From Candidatus Melainabacteria bacterium (GTDB lineage: Bacteria > Cyanobacteriota > Vampirovibrionia > 2-02-FULL-35-15), in assembly GCA_023250175.1 (NCBI GenBank), contig JAHFBD010000044.1:1-12894 (forward strand): DNA of 12,894 nucleotides, written 5' to 3'. The position numbers and the translations under genes were made by a program. The notes under the pieces are model-generated. The model made no database searches. It was given only the letters and a program-made list of their open reading frames with translations, and was not told the DNA's origin. Below are positions 1 through 8,368 of this stretch, piece by piece. The first letter of the stretch is position 1, and the number at the start of each line of letters is the position of its first letter.

Positions 1-96
1 TCCTAAGTGTGAAAGAGGTATTGTTGTTTCCTTTGTTTTTGGCTTAGAAGGATTTAAAGGAAGGAATGGATTGTATCTTATATTATTAACCTGCAT
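1..96 (-). CDS. N-terminus of an unrecognised protein (cut by window edge)
   Basis: On the minus strand an ATG at 96-94 follows the spoVR stop (100-98) by one base and opens a frame that stays open for 32 codons to the window edge. The peptide begins MQVNNIRYNPFLPLNPSKPK and is Pro/Asn/Lys-rich. I do not recognise it. It does not look like the start of DUF444/YhbH, the usual partner of PrkA and SpoVR. A GGAGG lies about 14 bases upstream, inside the last Gly-Gly-Trp codons of spoVR, which is far for a ribosome site, so translation may depend on coupling to spoVR. The opening M-Q-V-N-N-I-R resembles the starts of SpoVR and of the 304-residue protein at 10547-11461. A chance open frame of this length is possible in AT-rich DNA. 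Confidence 0.45.
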   Translation of the reverse strand, partial: MQVNNIRYNPFLPLNPSKPKTKETTIPLSHLG

Positions 97-97
97 A

Positions 98-1891
98 TTA
101 AAAATACCAACCTCCTGAAGCAGGACGATGCACGGGTTTACCACTAGCATCACATTCATAATCATTTTCACCATTAGGCTTTAATATATATCGTTTAATA
201 ACATCTTTAGGCTCTATTCTATTTTCTGAATCCAGAACTGAAATCTTCATTATTTTTTTGCTGCCATCCTTTGAAGTGTTACTAGTAATGAGATGTACAG
301 GACGCCCCCAAATAGCTTTAATATTTGCAAGAGTCATTTCTGCATAATCTTGTTTTAAGTCATATGAGTGTACATGTTCTAAAACTAACTCACCACGATT
401 AGCATAGTTCCCATCAATGACCTGTATTAGTGGCTGCCCTCCATTTGACAACATCTCCAATAATCTATCTTTGATATCTTGAAAATCTTTACTGGAAATT
501 TCAATATTTTCACCAGGTTCTGTATCCCAGGTATACATTTGCAATTTGTTTGCGATTTCTTGAGTAAAAAATGTTCTTAAAAACTGAACATCATTATATT
601 TTTTCCGAACCTCTAATATTTTCTCTTTCCCTTTCATTTCTTTTTTGTCATAGTTTTCTTTTTCATCCATATTTGTAATGGCTTCCCAGTCAGGACCATG
701 TTTTCCTTTATCCCACCTTTCTTCAATATCCTTAAAGATCACATAGCCAAGGGTATATGGATTAATATTAAATTTTTGAAGAGCTAAAACATTACCAAGC
801 ATCATTCCTATATGTGCAACATTTTCTAAGTCCACAACATCTTTATGTTTCATGATCTTTGTATGCCAATACGTTGCCCAGCCTTCATTCATTATTTTTG
901 TTTGTAACTGAGGTACAAAATAATAACTTTCCTCACGCATAAGGGTTAAAATCTTTTTCTGCCAAGGTTTTAATGTTGTTGAGTTTTCAATCAAAAATGC
1001 AATTACATCACGTTCCGGATGCTGTGGATTTTTTTTAGCCGCTTCATCTCTACGCTTTTCCTCTAATTCTTTTTCTTTCGTAAGGCTTTCATGATCATTT
1101 ATCCTTCTATCCATATGTGAAGGCAAATGCGAAACATCTACTTTGCCCCAATCATTAGATACTTTACTAAGATCATCTTTTTTATCCGAGTAAACTTTTA
1201 ACTTACGTGGATTACTAGTACTTAAATCAATTAACCACTGAATTGAATGTACTTTTTCTATAAAGTCTTCAACTTCTTTTTCTGACACATTTTCAGTATT
1301 TGAAATGCTATTTATAGAAGTAGCTATGTCACTCATTCGATTTAACATATTTCTATTGGTTTCACCAAACATATAGTTATTTTTAAAAAAGTCACTATGA
1401 CCCATTACATGAGCCATTACTACCTTTTGTGAATATAATGGATTTTCTGCTAACAGATATGCATAGCAAGGATCTGTGTTTATTACCAGTTCATAAAGTT
1501 TAGAAAGTCCGTATTTTTGTGGCAATAGAAGCTCTTGATAAGCTTGTCCAAAAGACCAATGTTTATACCTGACAGGAAAGCCTGAACGTGCAGCAGTATG
1601 CAAAAGAGAATCCCGATTCATTACCCAAAACTTGACATTAAATGGATCTAATCCTTCTTCACTACTGATCTTATTTATAATTGTTGCCCAATGATAGAGT
1701 TCTGGAGTAGTCTTTGGACCTACAGGATAACTACCTTGTCCAACAATTCCCTGACCAATACCAATATTATGTTCACAAGCATTTATTTTAGGCTGATTTT
1801 GGGCTATTGGTCTAAGCCAAGGTTTATCAATATTATTGGTTACGATTTTCCTCGGGAAAGAACTTGCCGTATTTATCCTATTTATATACAA
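98..1891 (-). CDS. spoVR: SpoVR/YcgB family protein
   Basis: Full-length SpoVR-family protein, 597 residues; family members are usually about 470-510. The family was named for a role in Bacillus spore cortex formation, but it is common in non-sporulating bacteria and its biochemistry is unknown. Family hallmarks are visible: YELVINTDPCYAYLL (about 133-147), MAHVMGHSDFFKNN (159-172, with His161 and His165), REESYYFVPQLQTKIMNEGW followed by ATYWH mid-protein, and NRGELVLEHV with WGRPVHLIT near the end. Extra length lies in an N-terminal extension of about 60 residues and a charged linker (about 215-295, Glu/Lys/Arg-rich). The start is TTG: a perfect AAGGAG sits eight bases upstream, the only nearby ATG in that leader is followed at once by a stop, and the next in-frame Met is far inside the conserved domain. 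It lies 25 bases after prkA on the same strand, so the two are probably co-transcribed. Confidence 0.95.
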   Translation of the reverse strand: MYINRINTASSFPRKIVTNNIDKPWLRPIAQNQPKINACEHNIGIGQGIVGQGSYPVGPKTTPELYHWATIINKISSEEGLDPFNVKFWVMNRDSLLHTAARSGFPVRYKHWSFGQAYQELLLPQKYGLSKLYELVINTDPCYAYLLAENPLYSQKVVMAHVMGHSDFFKNNYMFGETNRNMLNRMSDIATSINSISNTENVSEKEVEDFIEKVHSIQWLIDLSTSNPRKLKVYSDKKDDLSKVSNDWGKVDVSHLPSHMDRRINDHESLTKEKELEEKRRDEAAKKNPQHPERDVIAFLIENSTTLKPWQKKILTLMREESYYFVPQLQTKIMNEGWATYWHTKIMKHKDVVDLENVAHIGMMLGNVLALQKFNINPYTLGYVIFKDIEERWDKGKHGPDWEAITNMDEKENYDKKEMKGKEKILEVRKKYNDVQFLRTFFTQEIANKLQMYTWDTEPGENIEISSKDFQDIKDRLLEMLSNGGQPLIQVIDGNYANRGELVLEHVHSYDLKQDYAEMTLANIKAIWGRPVHLITSNTSKDGSKKIMKISVLDSENRIEPKDVIKRYILKPNGENDYECDASGKPVHRPASGGWYF

Positions 1892-1899
1892 TTACATCA

Positions 1900-1905
1900 C
1901 TCCTT
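1900..1905 (-). promoter_or_regulatory. Ribosome binding site fixing the TTG start of spoVR
   Basis: AAGGAG reads on the minus strand eight bases before the TTG at 1891-1889. It is the only strong Shine-Dalgarno match near the start and complements the CCTCC at the 3' end of the 16S gene in this same window (12231-12235). Confidence 0.75.
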
Positions 1906-1916
1906 ATAAAAACAAA

Positions 1917-4163
1917 CTAGTGACGCACTGTACCACGGTTTTTAGGTGATGATGCTTGTGAAATAGCTATGTCAGAACAGTGATCACAATAACCTTTTTT
2001 AACTAAGCGTGATTTTATTATTTGGAATTGTTTTTGCTCTTCTGTACTTGCCGTTTCTTTACTGATATCTGGTAGAGAAATAGTAATATCACTATGCTTT
2101 TCCACCAAAACATCCTCTAGAGATTTTCTAAGTTTATTATCACTTTTATATATGAATGGTTTATCCTGTGGAGCTAATGCAAACTGTTCAACAAACCAGG
2201 CTCTATATTCATTTCTATTTGCATCAGTAACTTCTAATTTATCTTCTATTGCTTTCATTAAGCCATCCTTTTCAGGATCATCAGCTCTTTTTGTAATTGG
2301 ATTAATTACCATTTCTTTTCTCTTCCATGCAAAGACATTTCTCTTATATGCATTAAAGAGATTTTCCAACTCTTGTTCATTCCCAGCAATTGCTCTATGC
2401 ACATCTTTCTTTAGTAAAACATCTAATTCTCTTTCTACCTCTTTCAAGTAAGCTTTAAAGCTCTCTCTTTCCTGAGGAGTAATATTAGAAATTCCTTTTT
2501 GTAATTCTTGTTCCAATCTATCTAAAACAAGATATGGACTTACACACCTACTCCCTCTTTGTTCATCTGTTACATCCGGGTGTGACATTGCACCAGACAG
2601 TGCATTTTCTATACTTCTTGGTGAAATCCCTTTTAGCAGTTCCTTCGCTTCAATCGGGACATCTTTTTTCATCTGTAAAACCTTATACGAGTTGTAGTCT
2701 TTTATCTGTTCTCCGTTATATAAAAGAGCTTTTTGAAGCATACTAATATCACCTTTTGTTTCAGCAAGTCGCGTCATAACAGCCCACAACGACGCTATCC
2801 ATACAGTATGTGGTGATACATGAATATTTCTAGCATCAGCTGATTTCATAAATGATTTCTGATAGATTTTCATTTCATCACTAACTTTATTGTTATAAGG
2901 AACTGGAATTTCTATAATTCGGCTTCTAATTGCTTCAGAGTGCTTATCTCTTCCAACCTTCTCCCAGTCCGGAATATTAGTAGTACCTATCAGCAATCCA
3001 TCAAAAGATATTTGTGCAAACTTAGTAGCTTTATATTTTCTATCCTGAGCTGCTGTTAAAAGAACATATAGCATTTCTTTTGGCAATTTTAAAAGTTCAT
3101 CAAAATGTGCCAGTCCTCGGTTAGAAAGACACAGTTCACCATCAAAATTAAAGCTTTGGGGATCACTATCCTGCCCAGATTTCATAAGCTTACGAAGATT
3201 TACATCACCAGTTAATTGCTCAACATTATGACTTTTTTCATCTCTAGGCTCATACGTAGTTAGTCCAACCCTTGCATCCTCATTAAGTACAACTCTTTTT
3301 GCTTTAAGATGTTTTAATACACTATCTACATCACCTTCATAGTGTTTAAGAAGTCTACTATAAATATCTGTACAAGAAGGACAGGCATCTCCTTTAGAAT
3401 GAAGTTGATACGACAGTACTTTATTACCGGCTTTTGCTTTTTCAGCCAGATTGTTATTTAAAGCTGATAGAATTTTTTGCTGAACATCATTTTCAGGGGT
3501 ATTTGGTAAAAGTTTAAACGGATCATCATGAACATCACATTTTTTAGTAGCTGGCAAATCATTAAATAAAGGCTCCCCATTGGGTTTCTTAAGATCCCAT
3601 TGAACTCCATATAAAGCACCTTCGTCTGTACCCGTATAAACCTCTAATCCATCTTTTAAAGTTCTAACTATAGTTGTTTTTGCACTACCTACAGGACCAA
3701 CTAAAAGTATTATTCTTTTATCCGGACCACTACCGTTAGCAGCACCTTCAACCTTTTGCATTAACTCATGAAGAGGCTTTTCAATACCTGATATAGCATC
3801 ATCAGGATTGACAGGCTTTGCAAAAAAATTATAACGATAAATTGTCTCACCATCGATTAACACAGCTTCTCGCCCTTTAGATAAAACCATATCCAGAATT
3901 CGCTGACTAGAAGTTCTAATCAATTTAGGATTTTCAAATACTCGACTTAGATATTCATCAAAATTAACAATTTCATTCTGCTTTTGAAATGTAGTACGAT
4001 CGATTCCTTGACTTATTATTTTTTTTATATCATCAATAGTGGTACTATCAACCTCTTTAGCTAAAGGCTTTAATTGACTATTTACATTTACACCTGAGTT
4101 ATTCTCTCTTATCTTAGTTAATGGATACACAAAGGGATAAATTTTACTAACCTCAGATGCCAT
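1917..4163 (-). CDS. prkA: PrkA/YeaG-type serine protein kinase with AAA+ module
   Basis: Protein of 748 residues, longer than the usual 630-650. PrkA proteins couple an AAA+ module to a C-terminal PrkA domain; the Bacillus and E. coli members are described as Ser/Thr kinases linked to sporulation or to starvation and stress. Seen here: an N-terminal extension of roughly 55 residues, the family start around VNFDEYLSRVFENP (about 67-80), Walker A GPVGSAKT (156-163), CDVHDDPFKLLP, GDACPSC, SFNFDGELCLSNRGLAHF, the ALLIGTTN-like strand (LIGTTNIPDWEK), and RSRIIEIPVPYNNKVSDE with the arginine-finger region. The C-terminal domain has ERELDVLLKKDVHRAIA and a terminal CDHC. The ATG at 4163 is chosen because GGAGG lies eight bases before it; an upstream in-frame TTG overlaps that ribosome site. 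spoVR follows after 25 bases. DUF444 (yeaH/yhbH), a common third partner, is not adjacent. Confidence 0.95.
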   Translation of the reverse strand: MASEVSKIYPFVYPLTKIRENNSGVNVNSQLKPLAKEVDSTTIDDIKKIISQGIDRTTFQKQNEIVNFDEYLSRVFENPKLIRTSSQRILDMVLSKGREAVLIDGETIYRYNFFAKPVNPDDAISGIEKPLHELMQKVEGAANGSGPDKRIILLVGPVGSAKTTIVRTLKDGLEVYTGTDEGALYGVQWDLKKPNGEPLFNDLPATKKCDVHDDPFKLLPNTPENDVQQKILSALNNNLAEKAKAGNKVLSYQLHSKGDACPSCTDIYSRLLKHYEGDVDSVLKHLKAKRVVLNEDARVGLTTYEPRDEKSHNVEQLTGDVNLRKLMKSGQDSDPQSFNFDGELCLSNRGLAHFDELLKLPKEMLYVLLTAAQDRKYKATKFAQISFDGLLIGTTNIPDWEKVGRDKHSEAIRSRIIEIPVPYNNKVSDEMKIYQKSFMKSADARNIHVSPHTVWIASLWAVMTRLAETKGDISMLQKALLYNGEQIKDYNSYKVLQMKKDVPIEAKELLKGISPRSIENALSGAMSHPDVTDEQRGSRCVSPYLVLDRLEQELQKGISNITPQERESFKAYLKEVERELDVLLKKDVHRAIAGNEQELENLFNAYKRNVFAWKRKEMVINPITKRADDPEKDGLMKAIEDKLEVTDANRNEYRAWFVEQFALAPQDKPFIYKSDNKLRKSLEDVLVEKHSDITISLPDISKETASTEEQKQFQIIKSRLVKKGYCDHCSDIAISQASSPKNRGTVRH

Positions 4164-4171
4164 ACTTTTAA

Positions 4172-4176
4172 CCTCC
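4172..4176 (-). promoter_or_regulatory. Ribosome binding site fixing the prkA start
   Basis: GGAGG on the minus strand, eight bases before the ATG at 4163-4161. An alternative TTG start (4178-4176) would overlap this element and has no ribosome site of its own, so the ATG is preferred. Confidence 0.75.
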
Positions 4177-4242
4177 AAGCTTTCTATATAGTTCTACTTC
4201 TAAGCAAGCTCTAGCTAAAACCATAAAAAACACACTTGGCAC

Positions 4243-4264
4243 AAAGCAGCTCACAGACTGCTTT
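4243..4264. repeat. Perfect inverted repeat AAAGCAG-N8-CTGCTTT in the prkA leader
   Basis: Seven-base arms (4243-4249 and 4258-4264) match perfectly around an eight-base loop. Immediately beside it is AGCAA-AGA-TTGCT (4265-4277), another perfect small inverted repeat. Both lie about 80-115 bases upstream of the prkA ATG and inside the transcript predicted from the promoter at 4325-4353. They could be an operator or an RNA hairpin. The arms are visible; any function is inference. Confidence 0.5.
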
Positions 4265-4324
4265 AGCAAAGATTGCTTAGTTAAGACTTTTAAATTATCT
4301 TATTATTCTACTCCAGATAACGAT

Positions 4325-4353
4325 TTTATATATGGACAAGGTAAAAAAAGCAA
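4325..4353 (-). promoter_or_regulatory. Candidate sigma70-type promoter of prkA-spoVR
   Basis: On the minus strand: TTGCTT (4353-4348), a 17-base spacer, then TATAAA (4330-4325). The -10 matches five of six consensus bases and the -35 only three. It would give a leader of about 155 bases containing the two hairpins at 4243-4277. In such AT-rich DNA chance matches are common, so this is tentative. Confidence 0.35.
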
Positions 4354-4534
4354 ATTCAAAATTCTTACAGTGTAATTTTTTTATAACCATTTAAATACAC
4401 TTCTCATGATTGCTAAAGAAAATAGTAGTCAATTATTTACATGTTGTTCTGCTCTGTATTAATCATGTATGAGCAATGTTGTTAATAAAAAAATAATATT
4501 TTGCTTTATATTTTGTAATCAGGATTAAAAGATT

Positions 4535-4547
4535 AACTCTTAGAGTT
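4535..4547. repeat. 13-base palindrome AACTCT-T-AGAGTT
   Basis: Perfect six-base arms around one central base, about 55 bases upstream of the weak -10 (4602-4607) of the TPR-typA-glk block. The form suits a dimeric regulator's operator, but no second copy was noticed nearby, so this is only a candidate site. Confidence 0.35.
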
Positions 4548-4601
4548 CAGTTTTACTCTTTAAAATTAAGTCAAATCGTCTAAAAAAGCTAAACAGTACT
4601 G

Positions 4602-4607
4602 TATACT
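4602..4607 (+). promoter_or_regulatory. Possible -10 element for the TPR lipoprotein-typA-glk operon
   Basis: TATACT on the plus strand, 64 bases before the ATG at 4672. The expected -35 position holds no good match to TTGACA. It is the best -10-like hexamer in the leader; treat as weak. Confidence 0.25.
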
Positions 4608-4671
4608 ATTAAACTATGTATGGAATTAATTACTGAGATTAATAGATTAAAGAAATAAGGAGAATAGAAGA

Positions 4672-5535
4672 ATGTTAAAAATGAAATCTAACCTAATAAA
4701 GGGGGTGTTTTTAATTTTATTGATTTCTTTATTAGCTGGCTGTAGCATGCATAAATCACAAGAGGAATTAGTTAAACTACAAGATGAATGGAATAATTTA
4801 AATAAAAATGTTGTTGTATTGTATAAGCAAGGTAATTATCCACAATCAATTCAAGTAGCACAAGAAGCTTTAAAATTCGCAAGAAATTCTTTCGGTAAAA
4901 AAGATACAAAAGTAGCAGTTTCATTAAATAATCTAGCTGAATTAAACAGAGCAACAGGAAAACTAACTGAAGCAGAAGCCTACTATAAAGAAGCACTTAA
5001 AATTGATGAAAAAATTTATGGTAAAGAGCATTTAGATGTAGCCAGAGATTTAAACAATTTAGCAGTCTTATATAGAAATCTAAAAAAATATGAGAAAGCA
5101 GAAGCTCTTTATAACAGAGCTTTAACTATTAGAGAAAAGCTTTCAGGAAAAGGACATCCTGACGTAGCAATTTCATTAAATAATTTAGCTGTCCTTTACA
5201 GAGCACAAGAAAAATACAGCAAATCAGAACCTCTTTTAAAACAAGCATTAGAAATAAGAAAAAGTGCTTTGGGGAAAGAACATCCTGATGTAGCGATTTC
5301 ATTAAACAACCTGGCAGAACTTTATAGTGCTGAAGGAAAGTACACTCAGGCAGAACCTCTTTTTAAACAATCTCTTGCAATCTTTGAAAAGAATTACGGG
5401 AAGTCTCACCCTAGTATCATTACAGTCTTACGAAATATGTCCGAAATGTATAAAAAGACTGGTAAAACTGCTGAAGCTCAAAGAATTGAGCAAAGAGCTC
5501 TCTCTATAATTTCAGCCAAACCATCGAAGTCTTAA
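4672..5535 (+). CDS. Lipoprotein with kinesin-light-chain-type TPR repeats
   Basis: Predicted 287-residue envelope lipoprotein. The N-terminus has Lys-rich charge, a hydrophobic stretch and lipobox LLAGC with Cys24, then Ser25. The rest is a tetratricopeptide array of the 42-residue kinesin-light-chain class, with recurring H-P-D-V-A-x-S-L-N-N-L-A blocks at residues about 78, 120, 162, 204 and 246, exactly 126 bases apart in the DNA. A preceding partial helix pair sits at about 48-75. TPRs of this class are protein-binding scaffolds; no catalytic domain is visible, so the partner is unknown. AAGGAG lies nine bases before the first ATG, better placed than for the second ATG at 4681. Its stop overlaps the typA start as TAATG, so translation of typA is probably coupled. 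Such TPRs are abundant in cyanobacteria. Lipidation is inferred from the lipobox. Confidence 0.9.
   Translation: MLKMKSNLIKGVFLILLISLLAGCSMHKSQEELVKLQDEWNNLNKNVVVLYKQGNYPQSIQVAQEALKFARNSFGKKDTKVAVSLNNLAELNRATGKLTEAEAYYKEALKIDEKIYGKEHLDVARDLNNLAVLYRNLKKYEKAEALYNRALTIREKLSGKGHPDVAISLNNLAVLYRAQEKYSKSEPLLKQALEIRKSALGKEHPDVAISLNNLAELYSAEGKYTQAEPLFKQSLAIFEKNYGKSHPSIITVLRNMSEMYKKTGKTAEAQRIEQRALSIISAKPSKS
4903..5532 (+). repeat. Five 126-base tandem TPR-coding units
   Basis: Equivalent codons recur at 4903, 5029, 5155, 5281 and 5407 with no insertion or deletion. The units at 5155 and 5281 share the block encoding HPDVAISLNNLA; most differences there are at third codon positions. This points to older duplication kept by selection on the protein rather than a fresh expansion. 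Confidence 0.85.
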
Positions 5536-7346
5536 TGAATACTAAAATCAGAAATATAGCCATTATTGCCCATGTAGACCATGGAAAGACTACACTTGTA
5601 GATTCAATACTAAAATATACTGGTGCCTTTCGGGTTAATCAAGAAGTTGTTGACTGTGTAATGGATTCAAACGAACTAGAACGTGAACGTGGTATAACAA
5701 TTCTTGCAAAAAACACTGCTGTAAACTACAACGATTTTTTAATTAATATTGTAGACACTCCTGGGCATGCTGATTTTGGAGGGGAGGTTGAACGTGTTTT
5801 AGGAATGGTGGATGGTTGCCTTTTAATTGTTGATGCTTTTGAAGGAACTAAACCACAAACAAGGTTTGTCTTAAAGAAAGCCTTAGAGAAAGGTTTAAGA
5901 CCAATACTGGTAATTAATAAGATTGACAGACAAAACATTGATACAAACAGGGTTATAGATCAAGTTCTGGATTTATTTATAGAATTAGGTGCCAGTGAGG
6001 ATCAGGCAGAATTCCCAATCGTATATGCAAGTGGATTAAGAGGAATAGCAAAAGCAGAATTAAATGGTGAATCTCAAGATATAAAACCCCTTTTAGATAT
6101 AATAGTTCATCATGTGCCACCACCAATTGGAGATGAAAATAAGCCCTTCCAATTCCAAGTTACAAGCATAGATTATAGTGATTATTTGGGAAGAATATTA
6201 ATAGGCAGAATCCATAATGGAAGTATTAAAGTCGGTCAAAACGTTGCACTAATTAAAACTGACGGAAACATTCAAAGAGAAAAAGTATATAAGTTATTTA
6301 GTTTTGAAAACTTGAAAAGAGTAGAAATCGAAGCAGCAAGTGCTGGCATGATAATTGCAATGAGTGGAATTAATGATGCAAACATAGGAGAGACTCTTGC
6401 TGATGCAGAAAACCCACAAGCTCTTGGTTTAATTAAAATAGATGAGCCTACAATGCAAATGACTTTTTCAGTAAATGATAGTCCATTTGCTGGACAAGAA
6501 GGAAAATTTGTTACTTCCAGGCAGCTCAGAGAAAGACTTTCGAAAGAATTAGAAAGCAATGTTTCATTAAGAGTAGAAGAAACAACATCAACAGACAAGT
6601 TTTTAGTAAGTGGAAGAGGTGAATTACATCTTGGAATTTTAATTGAAACAATGAGAAGAGAAGGGTATGAATTTCAAGTAAGCAAACCTGAAGTTATATT
6701 TAAATCTATAAACAATGAAAAGCATGAGCCATTTGAACTTTTAATTTTAGATGTTCCGGATGAATTTGTAGGTTCCTGCATAGAAGCCATGGGTAAAAGA
6801 AAAGGTGAACTGAAAAATATGCACTCCGATGGAAATATTACCGTGCTTGAATTCGAAGTCCCTACCCGCACATTAATTGGATATAGAAGTGAGTTTATTA
6901 GGCAAACAAAAGGGCAAGGAGTAATGAACCACTCTTTTTATGAATATAGACCCTATGTAGGTCAAATAAATAAAACAAGAAGTGGTGCAATCATTGCCTT
7001 TGAAGGTGGCGTAAGCACACCTTATGCAATTTTAAATGCTTTGGACCGGGGGGCTTTTTTTATTCATCCCGGCACAAACGTTTACCAGGGTATGATTGTT
7101 GGCGAAAACAGTAAACCACAAGACCTAGAAGTAAACGTATGTAAAACAAAAAAACTTACAAATATAAGATCTGCTGGAGCAGAGGTTTTAGAAGGCTTAC
7201 CGCCACCTCGTCAAATGTCATTAGAAGAAGCTCTTGAATATATAAATAATGATGAGCTTGTAGAAGTTACACCAAAATCGATAAGGCTAAGAAAATCAAT
7301 ACTGGATCCAAATAAAAGAAAAGCTGCAAATAAAATAGAAGCTTAG
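5535..7346 (+). CDS. typA: Ribosome-associated translational GTPase TypA/BipA
   Basis: Full-length TypA (603 residues; family usually about 600-615). TypA binds the ribosome at the EF-G site and is known for roles in 50S assembly, cold growth and stress. Seen: G1 AHVDHGKT (12-19), RGIT (52-55), DTPGH (74-78), NKID (128-131). A beta-barrel domain II (about 205-300), an EF-G III-like domain (about 310-390), an EF-G V-like domain (about 395-480, with VPTRTLIGYRSEF) and the TypA-specific C-terminal part (HPGTNVYQGMIVGE, NVCKTKKLTN, PPRQMSLEEALEYI, VEVTPKSIRLRK) follow. All GTPase motifs are intact. The ATG overlaps the preceding TPR gene's stop by one base (TAATG) and lacks a strong ribosome site of its own, so coupled translation is likely. 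The sequence style is cyanobacterial. Confidence 0.97.
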   Translation: MNTKIRNIAIIAHVDHGKTTLVDSILKYTGAFRVNQEVVDCVMDSNELERERGITILAKNTAVNYNDFLINIVDTPGHADFGGEVERVLGMVDGCLLIVDAFEGTKPQTRFVLKKALEKGLRPILVINKIDRQNIDTNRVIDQVLDLFIELGASEDQAEFPIVYASGLRGIAKAELNGESQDIKPLLDIIVHHVPPPIGDENKPFQFQVTSIDYSDYLGRILIGRIHNGSIKVGQNVALIKTDGNIQREKVYKLFSFENLKRVEIEAASAGMIIAMSGINDANIGETLADAENPQALGLIKIDEPTMQMTFSVNDSPFAGQEGKFVTSRQLRERLSKELESNVSLRVEETTSTDKFLVSGRGELHLGILIETMRREGYEFQVSKPEVIFKSINNEKHEPFELLILDVPDEFVGSCIEAMGKRKGELKNMHSDGNITVLEFEVPTRTLIGYRSEFIRQTKGQGVMNHSFYEYRPYVGQINKTRSGAIIAFEGGVSTPYAILNALDRGAFFIHPGTNVYQGMIVGENSKPQDLEVNVCKTKKLTNIRSAGAEVLEGLPPPRQMSLEEALEYINNDELVEVTPKSIRLRKSILDPNKRKAANKIEA

Positions 7347-7354
7347 GAGGACAT

Positions 7355-8368
7355 ATGTATCTTGTTGGTGATATTGGTGGAACTAAAACAAATATTGCAA
7401 TCCTTGAAAAGACAAAAAACAAATACTTAATTACTCTTGAAAAGAGTTGCCCCAGTAAAGATTATGATAGTTTAAAAACTATTGTAAAAGAGTTTATTGA
7501 AGAAAATAAAAGCTTAAAAATTACTGATGCTTGCTTTGGAGTAGCTGGTCCAGTAAAAGAAGGTTTGTGTGATGCTACAAATCTTCCCTGGCTTGTAGAC
7601 ATAAAAAAAATTGCAGAGTTATTAAAACTTGATATTGCACATGTTGGCTTACTCAATGATCTAGAAGCAGCGGCTTACGGAATAGAAATTTTGGAAGACA
7701 AGGATGTATTTATTTTAAATAAGGGAGTGGAAAAACCACAAGGAAACAGATGCCTGTTAAGTGCTGGAACTGGACTTGGAGAATCTATTATATTTTGGGA
7801 TGGTAACAAATATAAACCATCTGCTTCTGAAGGCGGACATACTGATTTTGCCCCAAGAAATAAAATCGAAATAGATCTTTTAAATTATCTTATAAATAAA
7901 TACGGTCGGATTAGCTATGAAAGAATACTTTCAGGTCCTGGTCTTTTAAATATCTATGATTTTTTTAAAGAGACAACCTACCAAGATACACCCCATTGGT
8001 TACTAGAAAAACTAAAAGACAAAGATCCAAGTGCTGTTATTTCAGAAACAGCAATATCAAAAAAAGATGAGTGTTGTGAAAAAGCATTAGAACTATTTAT
8101 CACCGTATATGGAGCTGAAGCTGGTAACCTTGCCTTGACAAGCCTAGCTACTGGAGGCGTCTATATAGGTGGGGGAATTGCTCCAAAAATCTTAAACAAG
8201 ATAAAAGAAGGGGCCTTTATGCAATCTTTTACACATAAGGGAAGGTTATCAGTCATGGTATCTCAAATGCCTGTTAAAGTTATTTTGAACGATAAGGCTC
8301 CTTTATTAGGTTGTGCAAATTATCTACAGAACAGATTAAATGAAATTGCTACACCAATTCATGCATAA
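7355..8368 (+). CDS. glk: Glucokinase (Glk family)
   Basis: Phosphorylates glucose with ATP to glucose 6-phosphate in the cytoplasm, feeding glycolysis. The 337-residue length is normal for the Glk (PF02685-type) family. Seen: phosphate-binding DIGGTKTN (6-13), GVAGPVKEG (62-70), TNLPW (75-79), the catalytic region LLNDLEAAAYG with Asp102 as the likely base, adenosine/phosphate loop SAGTGLGES (136-144), EGGHTDFAP (159-167) and GGVYIGGGIAPK near the C-terminus. There is no CXCGXXGCXE zinc motif, so it is the Glk type and not a ROK kinase. AGGAGG lies four bases before the ATG and overlaps the typA stop codon, so it shares the typA transcript. A sugar kinase between two ribosome-associated genes is not a pairing I know to be standard. 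Confidence 0.93.
   Translation: MYLVGDIGGTKTNIAILEKTKNKYLITLEKSCPSKDYDSLKTIVKEFIEENKSLKITDACFGVAGPVKEGLCDATNLPWLVDIKKIAELLKLDIAHVGLLNDLEAAAYGIEILEDKDVFILNKGVEKPQGNRCLLSAGTGLGESIIFWDGNKYKPSASEGGHTDFAPRNKIEIDLLNYLINKYGRISYERILSGPGLLNIYDFFKETTYQDTPHWLLEKLKDKDPSAVISETAISKKDECCEKALELFITVYGAEAGNLALTSLATGGVYIGGGIAPKILNKIKEGAFMQSFTHKGRLSVMVSQMPVKVILNDKAPLLGCANYLQNRLNEIATPIHA

Larger units (their letters stand above)
4164..4671. other. Divergent intergenic region, prkA <-> TPR lipoprotein
   Basis: A 508-base, very AT-rich gap between divergently transcribed genes. I see no convincing gene: the longest ATG-led frame I checked (about 20 codons, near 4332) has no ribosome site. It holds a candidate prkA promoter (4325-4353), two adjacent short hairpins in the prkA leader (4243-4264 and 4265-4277), a 13-base palindrome (4535-4547) and a weak -10 for the rightward operon (4602-4607). 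The size suggests regulated expression of at least one side. Confidence 0.7.

Noticed and set aside
1691..1909. 72-codon plus-strand open frame inside the start of spoVR
   Set aside because: Antisense shadow of a well-supported gene; no recognisable product.
4236..4251. Sigma54-like TGGCAC...GC on the plus strand
   Set aside because: Spacing between the GG and GC elements is one base short and it points away from prkA, over 400 bases from the next gene.
4903..5532. Regular 126-base repeats considered as a CRISPR or mobile repeat
   Set aside because: The period equals 42 codons and the repeats encode in-frame TPR units, so this is protein repetition.
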